50,206 nucleotides of DNA from an uncultured Lachnospiraceae bacterium. GTDB taxonomy: Bacteria > Bacillota > Clostridia > Lachnospirales > Lachnospiraceae. Below are positions 7,039 to 18,526 of this stretch, piece by piece; within the stretch, counting starts at the first letter, position 1; each line of letters begins with the position of its first letter. The translations under genes were made by a program, and so were the position numbers. Where the stretch lies: positions 1-50,206 of the forward strand of contig CACXGE010000014.1 of NCBI GenBank assembly GCA_902767135.1. The letters run 5' to 3'. The notes under the pieces were generated by a model. That model saw nothing but the letters and a program-made list of their open reading frames with translations, ran no database searches and was not told the DNA's origin.

Positions 7039-7218
7039 TTATTTCTTAGTTTTATTTTTTTCGTCCATATATACTGCAAGGCACCAACACACCGCTGCTG
7101 CTGACCAAATAAAGCCATTCACAAATCTGCCCTCGCAAAAATCAAAAACAGCATTTACTACTGACAATACGGCACAAAGTAAATGGAGGGTTTTCATAAG
7201 CTTTGGATTTTTTACCAT
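7039..7218 (-). CDS. Small two-helix membrane protein in the rib operon
   Basis: A 59-residue frame runs between ribD and ribE. It starts MVKNPKLMKTLHLL and ends MDEKNKTKK. Two hydrophobic stretches (about residues 8-26 and 33-51, the second containing WSAAAVCWCLAVYM) suggest a hairpin membrane protein with a basic C-terminus. Its ribosome site AAAGGAG lies inside the last codons of ribD, 5-6 nt from the ATG, so it is probably translationally coupled to ribD. I do not recognise the family. Position inside the FMN-regulated operon suggests a link to riboflavin, but this is inference only. Confidence 0.65.
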   Translation of the reverse strand: MVKNPKLMKTLHLLCAVLSVVNAVFDFCEGRFVNGFIWSAAAVCWCLAVYMDEKNKTKK

Positions 7219-7220
7219 AA

Positions 7221-8339
7221 CTACTCCTTTCCAGGATAACCTGTAACCAAAATATCTCCGTTGAATTGCTGCACCGCCACATGAGACAAAAATGTGGCAT
7301 CTGCCATTTTCATAATACCATCCCCACCAATGGGAGACTTTGAATTTCTGCCCCCCACCAGCTTTGGTGCAATATAAACATATACCTTATCAATTAAATG
7401 TTCCTTGAGAAGGTTTCCATGAATTTCACTTCCCCCCTCTACCAAAACACTGTCAATATTTCTTTCCCCCAGTAGTTTCATTAATTTTCTCAAATCTACC
7501 TGATTGTCTCTACCACATGATAATACCGTAACCCCGGCTTCCTCCAACTTCTGTTTTTTCTTGTCTTCTTCCTGGATTTCAGAACAGGCTACAATGGTTG
7601 GAATCTCCTTTGCTGTTTTTACAATATTCGAATCCATTGGAATCCTTAGGGTAGAATCACAGATAATTCTTACCGGATCTGCTCCCTTGGCAATTCTACA
7701 ATTTAACATAGGATTATCTGCCAGTACCGTTCCAATTCCTACCATGATTCCTGCATATTGTTTTCTTAATTCCTGTACATGATTTCTGCTTACTTCATTG
7801 GTAATCCATTTGGAATCCCCGCTGCTGCAGGCTATCTTCCCATCCAGGGTCTGGGCATACTTCATTGCCACAAAGGGAGTTTTATGTTCTATATAGTGGA
7901 AAAATATTTCATTTAATTTATCACATTCCTCTTTCAAAATTCCACATTCTACTTCAATTCCTGCTTCCTGTAGTATTTTGACTCCTTTTCCCCCTACTAA
8001 GGGATTGGAATCCATACTTCCCACATATACTTTTTTGATTCCTCTTTCTATGATAATTTCTGTACATGGTGGAGTCTTTCCGTAGTGACAACAAGGTTCT
8101 AAAGTAACAAAGGCACTGGCTCCTGTCACATCTTCCTTACAGGATAACAAAGCATTTCTCTCTGCATGAAAGCCACCGCATTTTTCGTGATAACCTTCTG
8201 CAACAATTTTCCCATTTTTGACAATCACACACCCTACCATTGGATTTGGATTGGTATATCCCATTCCTTTCTTTGCCAGCTCTAGGGCTCTTCCCATATA
8301 ATATTGTTTTTGTTCTATTGTTAATTCTGAACCTTCCAT
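7221..8339 (-). CDS. ribD: Bifunctional diaminohydroxyphosphoribosylaminopyrimidine deaminase / uracil reductase
   Basis: This 372-residue fusion carries out the second and third steps of the GTP branch of riboflavin synthesis. The N-terminal deaminase (about 1-145) shows the zinc motif HAERNAL and PCCHYGKTPPC. The C-terminal NADPH-dependent reductase shows VAMKYAQTLDGKIA, the SKWITN segment, and VLVEGGSEIHGNLL. It is the first gene of the operon. The ATG is 56 bp from the riboswitch terminator hairpin. Its last codons contain the ribosome site of the following small gene. Length and motifs are intact. Confidence 0.97.
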   Translation of the reverse strand: MEGSELTIEQKQYYMGRALELAKKGMGYTNPNPMVGCVIVKNGKIVAEGYHEKCGGFHAERNALLSCKEDVTGASAFVTLEPCCHYGKTPPCTEIIIERGIKKVYVGSMDSNPLVGGKGVKILQEAGIEVECGILKEECDKLNEIFFHYIEHKTPFVAMKYAQTLDGKIACSSGDSKWITNEVSRNHVQELRKQYAGIMVGIGTVLADNPMLNCRIAKGADPVRIICDSTLRIPMDSNIVKTAKEIPTIVACSEIQEEDKKKQKLEEAGVTVLSCGRDNQVDLRKLMKLLGERNIDSVLVEGGSEIHGNLLKEHLIDKVYVYIAPKLVGGRNSKSPIGGDGIMKMADATFLSHVAVQQFNGDILVTGYPGKE

Positions 8340-8394
8340 TGCATCACCTTTTCATTCATCTCACAACTAAAGCCATGAGTGTTCTGTGTCAAAT

Positions 8395-8424
8395 CGAAAA
8401 AACCCTGAGATTTCTCTCAGGGTT
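8395..8424 (-). terminator. Riboswitch expression-platform terminator
   Basis: AACCCTGAGA pairs with TCTCAGGGTT around a GAAA loop, followed by a T run on the minus strand. It lies between the FMN aptamer and ribD, so FMN binding should favour premature termination. Confidence 0.88.
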
Positions 8425-8477
8425 CTTCGTATGACTATATGCAAAAATACAACAACTACTATTGCATCCTTGCCTTT

Positions 8478-8590
8478 CCTACTTCTTTCATCCAGACTTT
8501 ACTGTCGGCTTTGGAATTTCACCAAATCAGCTTTCGCTCGCGGGCTTTACCGCCGGTAGGGAATTTCACCCTGCCCTGAAGTTATTATAT
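8478..8590 (-). promoter_or_regulatory. FMN riboswitch (RFN element)
   Basis: The minus strand shows the conserved aptamer blocks in order: CTTCAGGGCAGGGTGAAATT, CCCTACCGGCGGTAAAGCCC, GCGAGC, GATTTGGTGAAATTCC, and AAAGCCGACAGTAAAGTC ending in GGATGAAAGAAG. This is a near-consensus six-arm RFN element. It precedes a terminator and then ribD, so high FMN should turn the whole rib operon off. Confidence 0.97.
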
Positions 8591-8647
8591 TTTCTCGTCT
8601 CTATTCAGAGTCGCGCTTTTCCATTACACTGTATTACTATATTGTGA

Positions 8648-8676
8648 ATTATATAACAATACATATAAGATTGCAA
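8648..8676 (-). promoter_or_regulatory. Riboflavin operon promoter
   Basis: On the minus strand, TTGCAA (8671-8676) and a perfect TATAAT (8648-8653) are separated by exactly 17 nt, about 60 bp upstream of the aptamer. Confidence 0.8.
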
Positions 8677-8704
8677 GGGAATTGTCCCTATTTTTTCAAC
8701 GCAT

Positions 8705-9634
8705 CTATTTATTATTTTGCCGATTTATAAGTTCAGTATAAATTTTATCAATAATTTCTCTCTGTTCTTCCGTCTTTATATCGAATTTTCTTGCAAACAA
8801 ACACCCACTGTTCATCAGTTCCTCATAGTCATTTATGATAAACGTATACGGATTTCCTCTCTTCCAGTCAATATACCTTTGACATGCCCTGTAATCATCA
8901 TCCATATTATCCATATACAACCTATCTTTAAATTTTGAATTATAGCAAAGGGTCTGAACATAGATTTCGTCTGGTGCAAAGGTATGTTTAAAATTATTTA
9001 AAAGATAATCCCAATGTTCCAAAATATAAAATGCAAATTCGTCTGTGATGCTAAACCAGGAAGACCCAAAACATAATTCATAGGGATTGTGTTTTTGTCT
9101 GTCCACCCTGCATAATTTCTGAATCCCCACATATATATTCTCTAAGAAGGTACCTAAAACAATCCTTCTTAGCATACTTTCCCCCCTTATATACTTATGG
9201 AATCTATGGTCGTACGCATATCTTTCATAAATCCTTTTTTCAATAGGTGGTTTGGATGTGAAATGAACGAATTCCTTTCCATTATTTTTATCAAAAAAAT
9301 CATGAATCTCATCCTGGGTTTTTAGTGGCATACATGCCCCTGACAGGACATGGTAATATTGATAATTTTCTATTCCATGAGCCATCTGCAAAAAATACAT
9401 CTGGGCAACCATTAATTTGGGAGTTCCCCATTCCGTGTGAAATCTTTCTGTATAATATAATTTTGACTTCTTTGGAATACGCTCAAAGTAATCAAAATCA
9501 AAATCCTCAACTGCTGAATTTATATGAATATAGATATCATTTCTTTCATGATCTAACAACCGGATTAATTTTTCTAATACTGACCAGTTATTAAATGCAA
9601 TAATTAAATAAGCATGTTTCTTTGACTGTTTCAT
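8705..9634 (-). CDS. Core-2/I-branching-type glycosyltransferase (GT14 family)
   Basis: This 309-residue protein matches the Branch family of beta-N-acetylglucosaminyl (or xylosyl) transferases. Visible features are the start KKHAYLIIAFNNWSVLEKLI, the sugar-nucleotide region YIHINSAVED, the characteristic YYHVLSGACMPLKTQDEI, FGSSWFSITDEFAFYIL, and APDEIYVQTLC with the acidic pair. There is no signal peptide or membrane helix, so it probably acts in the cytoplasm on a lipid-linked or capsular glycan. No other polysaccharide genes surround it, and donor and acceptor are unknown. The ribosome site AGGGAAGG precedes the ATG. It is transcribed toward the rib promoter. Confidence 0.85.
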   Translation of the reverse strand: MKQSKKHAYLIIAFNNWSVLEKLIRLLDHERNDIYIHINSAVEDFDFDYFERIPKKSKLYYTERFHTEWGTPKLMVAQMYFLQMAHGIENYQYYHVLSGACMPLKTQDEIHDFFDKNNGKEFVHFTSKPPIEKRIYERYAYDHRFHKYIRGESMLRRIVLGTFLENIYVGIQKLCRVDRQKHNPYELCFGSSWFSITDEFAFYILEHWDYLLNNFKHTFAPDEIYVQTLCYNSKFKDRLYMDNMDDDYRACQRYIDWKRGNPYTFIINDYEELMNSGCLFARKFDIKTEEQREIIDKIYTELINRQNNK

Positions 9635-9803
9635 TGCATACCTTCCCTCTCTTAAATATAAATTAACTACACTAACCCTTATTATACCACAAATTTATAA
9701 TTTTTTTTATTTTTTTGATATGGCAAAAAACCTTATAAATACAGGCTTTTTTAAGTTTTATTGATATTTTTTGAAATTTTTTTAATTTTTTTCAAAAAAA
9801 CAC

Positions 9804-9832
9804 TTGCATTTTCTTTTAATGTGTTATATACT
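9804..9832 (+). promoter_or_regulatory. Promoter of tRNA-Lys
   Basis: TTGCAT (9804-9809), a 17-nt spacer and TATACT (9827-9832) lie 42 bp upstream of the mature tRNA. Confidence 0.75.
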
Positions 9833-9874
9833 ATCTCTTGTCTTGAGGCGAACAGTTAAGACAAAACAAAGCGA

Positions 9875-9947
9875 GCGCGATTAGCTCAGTTGGTAGAGCA
9901 CCTGACTCTTAATCAGGGTGTCCAGGGTTCGAACCCCTGATCGCGCA
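9875..9947 (+). tRNA. tRNA-Lys (anticodon CTT)
   Basis: A complete 73-nt cloverleaf. Acceptor GCGCGAT pairs with ATCGCGC, the D arm is GCTCAGTTGGTAGAGC, the anticodon loop is ACTCTTAAT with CTT, and the T arm is CCAGGGTTCGAACCCCTG. CCA is not encoded. Confidence 0.97.
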
Positions 9948-9953
9948 TTATAA

Positions 9954-9999
9954 GGTCCTAGTTTGACAGATATTTCTGTTGGGTTGGGGCTTTTTTTTG
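9954..9999 (+). terminator. Terminator after tRNA-Lys
   Basis: A long, GU-rich hairpin centred on ACAGA-tatt-TCTGT (extended by CCTAGTTTG with TGGGTTGGGG) is followed by eight T residues. Confidence 0.75.
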
Positions 10000-10064
10000 T
10001 GCACAGTTTTGCTATGCTTTCAGCTTTTAAATCATAATTATTATTTAAGATTACATTTAAATCA

Positions 10065-10093
10065 TTGACGTATTACTGTTTTTACTTTACATT
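10065..10093 (+). promoter_or_regulatory. Possible lepB promoter
   Basis: TTGACG (10065-10070) and TACATT (10088-10093) are 17 nt apart, 57 bp before the lepB ATG. The -35 is good and the -10 is weak. Confidence 0.5.
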
Positions 10094-10149
10094 AAATATG
10101 GAACCATTTTCCATTTTTTTTGAATTTTATAAAGAAGGGAATTTTATTT

Positions 10150-10746
10150 ATGAATGACAATATGACAGAAAACGATGTGACGCAGTCATCACCACCCCAG
10201 CAGCTTCAGACAAAGCAGAGTAAAAAAAATGCAATCATAAAAGAAATATTAAGCTATGTAAAAATTTTGGTAGTTACCTTTATATGTGTCTTTATCTTTA
10301 ATCATTACATTATTGCAAATGCCTTTGTCCCAACCGGCTCTATGGAATCCACCATTGAAACGGGCTCTCGAATATTTATTAATCGACTATCCTATGTAAA
10401 CTCCAATCCACAACGTGGTGATATAGTTTCCTTTTTATATCCTGATGACGAATCAGAAAACTATTTAAAACGTATTATTGGACTCCCAGGGGAAACCATT
10501 GAAGGTAAGGACGGCGAAGTATATATAGATGGAGTAAAATTAACTGAAAACTATATTAAAGATAAAATAGATGAAGATTTTGGTCCGTTTACAGTACCTA
10601 AAGATTGTTACTTTATGATGGGAGATAATCGAACCAATTCCTGGGATTCCCGATATTGGGAGCACACCTTTGTCTCCAAAGATAAAATTATCGGTAAAGC
10701 TGTCCTCAAATATTACCCACATATTGAAAATCTTTGTGAGAAGTAA
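10150..10746 (+). CDS. lepB: Signal peptidase I
   Basis: This 198-residue type I signal peptidase cleaves signal peptides from exported proteins on the outer face of the membrane. A hydrophilic N-terminus is followed by one membrane helix (ILVVTFICVFIFNHYIIANA). The catalytic Ser follows in VPTGSMESTI (near residue 64), and the general-base Lys is in YLKRIIGLPGE (near 106). GDNRTNSWDSRYW is box E. The ATG at 10150 was chosen because AAGAAGGGA lies about 10 nt upstream. An in-frame TTG ten codons earlier lies upstream of that ribosome site and is unlikely. It overlaps nothing and is followed 4 bp later by mnmM, so the two are probably co-transcribed. Confidence 0.95.
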   Translation: MNDNMTENDVTQSSPPQQLQTKQSKKNAIIKEILSYVKILVVTFICVFIFNHYIIANAFVPTGSMESTIETGSRIFINRLSYVNSNPQRGDIVSFLYPDDESENYLKRIIGLPGETIEGKDGEVYIDGVKLTENYIKDKIDEDFGPFTVPKDCYFMMGDNRTNSWDSRYWEHTFVSKDKIIGKAVLKYYPHIENLCEK

Positions 10747-10750
10747 CCCT

Positions 10751-11314
10751 ATGAAATCATATCAAATTACAGAATACGTACATCATTTTTTGGAATGTCA
10801 TGTAAAACCTGGTGATATTTGTGTTGATGCTACCATGGGAAACGGCAACGATACCCTGAAACTATGTGAGTTAGTGGGCGAGCAGGGTAAAGTCTATGCT
10901 TTTGACATTCAAAAACAAGCATTAGAAAATACAGAAAAACGTTTGAAAGATCATAAAGTTATCCACATTGCCTCCCTGATTTTTGACTCTCATACACATA
11001 TGGACAACTATATTGTGGAGAATCAGGTAGATTGTATTGTCTTTAATTTCGGATATCTGCCTTCCGGTGACCACAAACTTGCTACCAGACCTGAAACCAG
11101 CATAGAAGCAGTAAAACTTGGTCTAAGCCTATTAAAAAAGGGAGGACTGATGTCTCTATGCATTTACAGTGGCAAAGATTCCGGTTTTGAAGAGAGGGAG
11201 GCACTGCTTACATTTTTAAAGGATTTAGATTTCAAAAATTATTTAGTGATTTTATCAAGCTACTATAATCGTCCTAACAATCCACCAATCCCGGTTATGA
11301 TTATCAAACATTAA
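10751..11314 (+). CDS. mnmM: tRNA (mnm5s2U34)-methyltransferase, YtqB/MnmM family
   Basis: This 187-residue class I SAM-dependent methyltransferase belongs to the family formerly called rRNA methylase (YtqB). The SAM motif is VDATMGNGNDTLKL, the acidic loop is VYAFDIQKQALENT, and the downstream motifs are NFGYLPSGDHKLAT and SLCIYSGKDSG. YtqB was shown to be MnmM, which methylates nm5s2U34 to mnm5s2U34 in tRNAs of Gram-positive bacteria that lack MnmC. This fits the window's mnmE and mnmG, which start the same wobble modification. The ATG lies 4 bp after lepB. The open frame extends upstream into lepB, but only this start matches the family. Confidence 0.85.
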   Translation: MKSYQITEYVHHFLECHVKPGDICVDATMGNGNDTLKLCELVGEQGKVYAFDIQKQALENTEKRLKDHKVIHIASLIFDSHTHMDNYIVENQVDCIVFNFGYLPSGDHKLATRPETSIEAVKLGLSLLKKGGLMSLCIYSGKDSGFEEREALLTFLKDLDFKNYLVILSSYYNRPNNPPIPVMIIKH

Positions 11315-11360
11315 AAAATACGTATCTGTTCCCTATTTCTGAACAGATACGTATTTTTTT
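11313..11360. terminator. Bidirectional terminator between mnmM and gyrA
   Basis: AAAAATACGTATCTGTTC (11314-11331) pairs with its complement at 11341-11358 with a 9-nt loop and A/T flanks. It serves both converging genes. The core GTATCTGTTC/GAACAGATAC belongs to the short palindrome family. Confidence 0.92.
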
Positions 11361-13893
11361 ATTTTTCTTTTCTGATATTATCTTCCCTGGAATCCTGTAT
11401 TTCTTCCGTCTGACTCTGCTCAATCACTACTGCATCTTCGCCCTGGTCCTTGTCTTCCTCACGAACCTTTGACATACTTGCAACGGTGATATCATCATCC
11501 ATGTTGATTAGCTTCACCCCAGACGTAATTCTACCCAGTATGGAAATATCCTTTACTTCCATGCGGATAATGATTCCTTCTGTGGTGATCAGCATGATTT
11601 CCCTATGTTCGTCTACCGCTTTTGCTGCGATAACATTACCAGTCTTTTCTGTAATCTTGTAACACTTGACACCTTTACCACCACGATTTTGTGGAGTAAA
11701 TTCGCTTACCAGAGTACGTTTTCCCATACCCTTTTCGGATACAATCAATAACGCATCTCCTTGAGTGTGCATTTGCATTGCTACCACTTCATCATCTGCG
11801 GTAAGATTCATACCAATAACTCCCATAGAAACTCTTCCTGTGGTTCTAACATCCATTTCATTGAAACGAATACACATACCATGCTTTGTTACTAATAGAA
11901 TATCCTTCGTATTATCTGTTACTTTAACTTCGATAAGCTCATCATCTTCTCTTAAGTTAATGGCAGCAAGCCCCTTCTTACGAACATTCTCATATTCTGT
12001 AATTGCAGTTTTCTTTACAATACCTTTCTTTGTAGCCATAAACAGATATCTGTCTTCTTTATACTCTCTTAATGCTATAATTGCTGTAATCTTTTCTCCA
12101 GGCATCAACTGTAAAAGGTTTACGATTGCTGTCCCCCTTGCCGTTCTTCCCGCTTCCGGTATCTCGTATGCCTTGATTCGATACACACGTCCTGTATTTG
12201 TAAAGAATAGAATATAATGATGTGTGGTAGCCATCATTAAGTCTTCTATATAGTCTTCATCAATGGTCTGCATACCCTTGATACCTTTTCCACCTCTGTG
12301 TTGAGAATGGAAGTTATCTATAGTCATTCTCTTGATATAACCAAGATGAGTCATGGCAATTACTGTGTTTTCTCTTGGTATCAAATCTTCCATGGAGATA
12401 TCAAACTCATCATATCCAATAGAAGTTCTTCTGTCATCACCATACTTCTGACTAATCAGACTAATTTCTTCCTTGATAACTCCAAGCAACAGCTTTTCAT
12501 CCCCTAAAATTGCCTTTAAATTTGCAATTTTTTCTACCAATTCCTGATGTTCTGTCTCTAGCTTTTCTCTTTCCAAACCGGTAAGTGCACGAAGTCTCAT
12601 ATCCACAATGGCCTGAGCCTGCACATCTGTCAACACAAATCGTTCAACCAACTTATCCTTTGCTTCATTGGTATTGGCGGAACCCCGGATGATAGCAATA
12701 ACTTCGTCAATATAGTCTAAGGCAATCAACAATCCCTGTAATATATGCTCTCTTTCCTCTGCCTTATTTAAGTCGTACTTTGTTCTTCTGGTGACAACAT
12801 CTTCCTGATGCTTTAGATAATAATTCAGCATGTCCAAAAGATTTAACACCTTTGGCTGATTATCTACCAATGCAAGCATAATCACTCCAAAGGTATCCTG
12901 TAGCTGCGTATGTTTGTACAGCTGATTTAACAATACGCTGGCATTCACATCCTTACGGACATCAATAGAGATACGCATACCTTCTCTGTCTGATTCATCA
13001 ATAATTCCGGTAATGCCATCTATTTTTTTATCTCTTACCAATTCAGCAATTTTTTCGATTAATCTTGCTTTGTTTACCATATAGGGAAGTTCTGTAACAA
13101 TAATCTTGCTCTTTCCATTTGGCATTGCCTCTATATCCGTAACGGCACGAACACGAACCTTTCCTCTTCCGGTTCGGTATGCTTCCTCTATACCTCTGGT
13201 TCCCAGAATCTGTGCACCGGTTGGAAAATCTGGTCCCTTGACAATGGGTAAAATTTCTTCGATAGCAGTTTCTCTATCTTCCTCCACCCTGTTATCAATA
13301 ATTTTTACGACGGCTTCAATCACCTCTCTCAAGTTATGTGGAGGGATATTCGTAGCCATACCTACGGCAATTCCTGTGGTTCCATTCACTAAAAGGTTAG
13401 GAAAACGGGAAGGTAGTACGGTAGGTTCCTTTTCCGTTTCATCAAAGTTTGGTACAAAATCTACTGTATCTTTATTGATGTCTGCTGTCATTTCCATAGA
13501 TATCTTACTAAGTCTTGCCTCAGTATATCGCATGGCAGCTGCCCCATCACCATCCACCGAACCAAAGTTTCCGTGTCCATCTACTAAGATATATCTGGTA
13601 GACCAATCCTGTGCCATATTCACCAAGGCACCATAAATAGAACTGTCACCATGTGGGTGATATTTACCCATGGTATCTCCCACAATACGCGCACATTTTC
13701 TATGTGGCTTATCCGGTCCATTGTTTAATTCAATCATAGAATACAATATTCTACGCTGTACTGGCTTTAATCCATCTCTTACATCAGGTAATGCTCTCTG
13801 AGCAATAACGCTCATGGCATAATCTATGTAGGATTCCTGCATTGTTTTCTTTAAGTCAACCTCATGCACTTTATCAAATATGGTATCGTCCAC
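11359..13893 (-). CDS. gyrA: DNA gyrase subunit A
   Basis: This 844-residue protein forms the breakage-reunion subunit of gyrase, which introduces negative supercoils ahead of forks. The N-terminal winged helix has [19 protein letters not shown] (the quinolone-resistance region), with the catalytic Tyr in [11 protein letters not shown] (near 122). The C-terminal beta-pinwheel carries QHRGGKG, the GyrA box, which separates it from ParC. The residue equivalent to E. coli S83 is Ser, and the D87 position is Gly. The tail is acidic and charged, ending DNIRKEK. The start is GTG, with GTAGGAGG 9 nt upstream. It follows gyrB by 13 bp. Confidence 0.97.
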   Translation of the reverse strand: MDDTIFDKVHEVDLKKTMQESYIDYAMSVIAQRALPDVRDGLKPVQRRILYSMIELNNGPDKPHRKCARIVGDTMGKYHPHGDSSIYGALVNMAQDWSTRYILVDGHGNFGSVDGDGAAAMRYTEARLSKISMEMTADINKDTVDFVPNFDETEKEPTVLPSRFPNLLVNGTTGIAVGMATNIPPHNLREVIEAVVKIIDNRVEEDRETAIEEILPIVKGPDFPTGAQILGTRGIEEAYRTGRGKVRVRAVTDIEAMPNGKSKIIVTELPYMVNKARLIEKIAELVRDKKIDGITGIIDESDREGMRISIDVRKDVNASVLLNQLYKHTQLQDTFGVIMLALVDNQPKVLNLLDMLNYYLKHQEDVVTRRTKYDLNKAEEREHILQGLLIALDYIDEVIAIIRGSANTNEAKDKLVERFVLTDVQAQAIVDMRLRALTGLEREKLETEHQELVEKIANLKAILGDEKLLLGVIKEEISLISQKYGDDRRTSIGYDEFDISMEDLIPRENTVIAMTHLGYIKRMTIDNFHSQHRGGKGIKGMQTIDEDYIEDLMMATTHHYILFFTNTGRVYRIKAYEIPEAGRTARGTAIVNLLQLMPGEKITAIIALREYKEDRYLFMATKKGIVKKTAITEYENVRKKGLAAINLREDDELIEVKVTDNTKDILLVTKHGMCIRFNEMDVRTTGRVSMGVIGMNLTADDEVVAMQMHTQGDALLIVSEKGMGKRTLVSEFTPQNRGGKGVKCYKITEKTGNVIAAKAVDEHREIMLITTEGIIIRMEVKDISILGRITSGVKLINMDDDITVASMSKVREEDKDQGEDAVVIEQSQTEEIQDSREDNIRKEK

Positions 13894-13906
13894 TGTTTTC
13901 TACCTC

Positions 13907-16929
<3,023 letters not shown>

Positions 16930-16939
16930 TAAAAATCAC

Positions 16940-17152
16940 TTACCCTCTAGTTACCTTAACCTCTTCTCCTTCAAAAGAAAAAACATCTCCTTCATAAAGT
17001 TTTTTCCCCCTTTGAAGTTCGGTATTCCCATTTACTGTCACAAGACCGTCTAAAATAACTTCTTTTGCCATCACTCCGGAATCCACAAGCCCCGCTAATT
17101 TCAAAGCCTGTCCTAATTTAATAAACTCATCTCTAATGGTTATTGTTTCCAT
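16940..17152 (-). CDS. yaaA: S4-domain RNA-binding protein YaaA
   Basis: This 70-residue single S4 domain (YaaA/RlbA type) sits in its conserved place between dnaN and recF. Visible are the helix FIKLGQALKLAGLVDSG and the beta motif VILDGLVTVNGNTELQRGKKLYEGDVFSFEG, which give the S4 RNA-binding fold. The ATG ending at 17152 was chosen because AAAGGAG lies 5 nt upstream. A GTG two codons earlier overlaps that site. The role is not firmly known. In Firmicutes it has been linked to ribosome assembly or RNA binding. Confidence 0.9.
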   Translation of the reverse strand: METITIRDEFIKLGQALKLAGLVDSGVMAKEVILDGLVTVNGNTELQRGKKLYEGDVFSFEGEEVKVTRG

Positions 17153-17180
17153 AAGCACTCCTTTCCAGAAATATATTTCA

Positions 17181-18290
17181 CTATATTGTATTAAAGTTTA
17201 CCGGTAATACCAGATAAACATATTTATTTTCCTCATCCCGAATAAAGCAAGGTGCTTTGGAATTTACCAAATAGATACATACCTCTTCATCATCAATAAC
17301 CCGAAGAGCATCCAACAAAAATTTAGGATTAAATCCAATCAAAATATCCTTACCATCTTTTACAATATTAACATTATCATTGATAGAACCGTTTTCTGAA
17401 TTCACCTTCAATTCCATCACACCATCTTCTATGTTAATTATGATAGGTTTGTTATCATTTCCGGTAATCATAAGAGTACATCTGTCAATACTTGCCAAAA
17501 ATTCCTTTTTGTTCACTCGTACTTTTGTGGCATAATCAGTAGAAACCATTTGGTCAATTTTAAAATAGTCCCCTTCAATCAATCTTGAAACCACTTTCGT
17601 ATGATCAAATTCGAATAAAATATGATTCTCTGTCACGTAAATTGAAACCATATTTTCAGCATCACCAGAAAGAATCTTACTAATTTCATTTAAAGTTTTT
17701 CCTGGAACTATCACCTTTTTGTGTTCATACTCAGCCGCTAATTCTGTCTTGCGTATAGAGATACGATGTCCATCCAACGAAACCACTTTCAATTCATTTC
17801 CGTTAATCTCGAATAATTCACCAGTCATCATTTTATTGTTTTCATTGTCTGCTATAGAGAAAATTGTCTGGCGAATTAGTTCCTTTAATGTAAACTGAGA
17901 TAATTCAAAGGAAGAATTTTTTTCTACAATTGGTAAATAAGAAAAATCTTCTCCTGATTTTCCTACAATATTAATTTTTGTATTTTCACAGACAAATAAA
18001 GTTTCAAAATTATCATTGGTTGTAAGTTCTACTTCACCATTGTCAGGAAGTTTAACGACCAAAGAATAGAAAAATTTTGCATTTAAAGCAATCATACCTT
18101 TCTCAATGATTTCACCTTCTACGATAGTCTCAATACCCAGTTCCATATCATTGGCAGTAAATTTAATTTCATTGGTAGTTGCGTCAATTAAAATACATTC
18201 CAATATAGTCATGGTTGTTTTGGAAGGCACAGCTTTCAATACAGTATTAACTCCATGTAAGAGATCCGCTTTGTTAAAAATAAGTTTCAT
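17181..18290 (-). CDS. dnaN: DNA polymerase III beta sliding clamp
   Basis: This 369-residue ring clamp tethers the replicative polymerase. The three repeated clamp domains are recognisable: start MKLIFNKADLLHGVNTVLKAV, middle ELKVVSLDGHRISIRK, and the conserved C-terminus LLDALRVIDDEEVCIYL ending APCFIRDEENKYVYLVLPV, close to the family's terminal motif. It lies about 235 bp after dnaA, in the conserved order dnaA-dnaN. The intervening spacer contains a DnaA box, so replication initiation and clamp supply may be linked. Confidence 0.97.
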   Translation of the reverse strand: MKLIFNKADLLHGVNTVLKAVPSKTTMTILECILIDATTNEIKFTANDMELGIETIVEGEIIEKGMIALNAKFFYSLVVKLPDNGEVELTTNDNFETLFVCENTKINIVGKSGEDFSYLPIVEKNSSFELSQFTLKELIRQTIFSIADNENNKMMTGELFEINGNELKVVSLDGHRISIRKTELAAEYEHKKVIVPGKTLNEISKILSGDAENMVSIYVTENHILFEFDHTKVVSRLIEGDYFKIDQMVSTDYATKVRVNKKEFLASIDRCTLMITGNDNKPIIINIEDGVMELKVNSENGSINDNVNIVKDGKDILIGFNPKFLLDALRVIDDEEVCIYLVNSKAPCFIRDEENKYVYLVLPVNFNTI

Positions 18291-18526
18291 TGTGTATAAC
18301 TCCTTTCCGCCAGGGGAATAAATAAATATATATTAACAATCCGTAATATTCGTATTAGGTTATGTGAATTTGTGAATAACCCTGGAAAACCTTAAAATAC
18401 AAGGAATTCAGGTTAAAATTAACCAGTGAATAACCTATAAAAACACATGGGATGAAAAAGGTATAACTTTAAGCTAAAAATAAAGTTCACAAAAGGTAAA
18501 CATGAGATTCACATGTTATCAACATA
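18291..18526. other. dnaA-dnaN spacer with DnaA-box cluster
   Basis: It holds one exact DnaA box, TGTGAATAA (18371-18379), and near matches AGTGAATAA (near 18425) and TTATCAACA (18516-18524). AT-rich sequence fills the rest. Together with the boxes on the far side of dnaA it suggests a bipartite origin like that of B. subtilis. The dnaN promoter should also lie here. Confidence 0.65.

Noticed and set aside
8676..8700. AGGGA/TCCCT hairpin as the terminator of the GT14-family gene
   Set aside because: The T run is on the plus-strand side, whereas the gene is on the minus strand, where no T run follows. The hairpin also abuts the rib -35.
10120..10149. Upstream TTG start for lepB
   Set aside because: The ribosome site AAGAAGGGA lies between this TTG and the ATG at 10150, so the ATG is the better start.
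11359..13893. gyrA as parC (topoisomerase IV)
   Set aside because: The GyrA box QHRGGKG in the C-terminal domain and linkage to gyrB at the origin identify gyrase.
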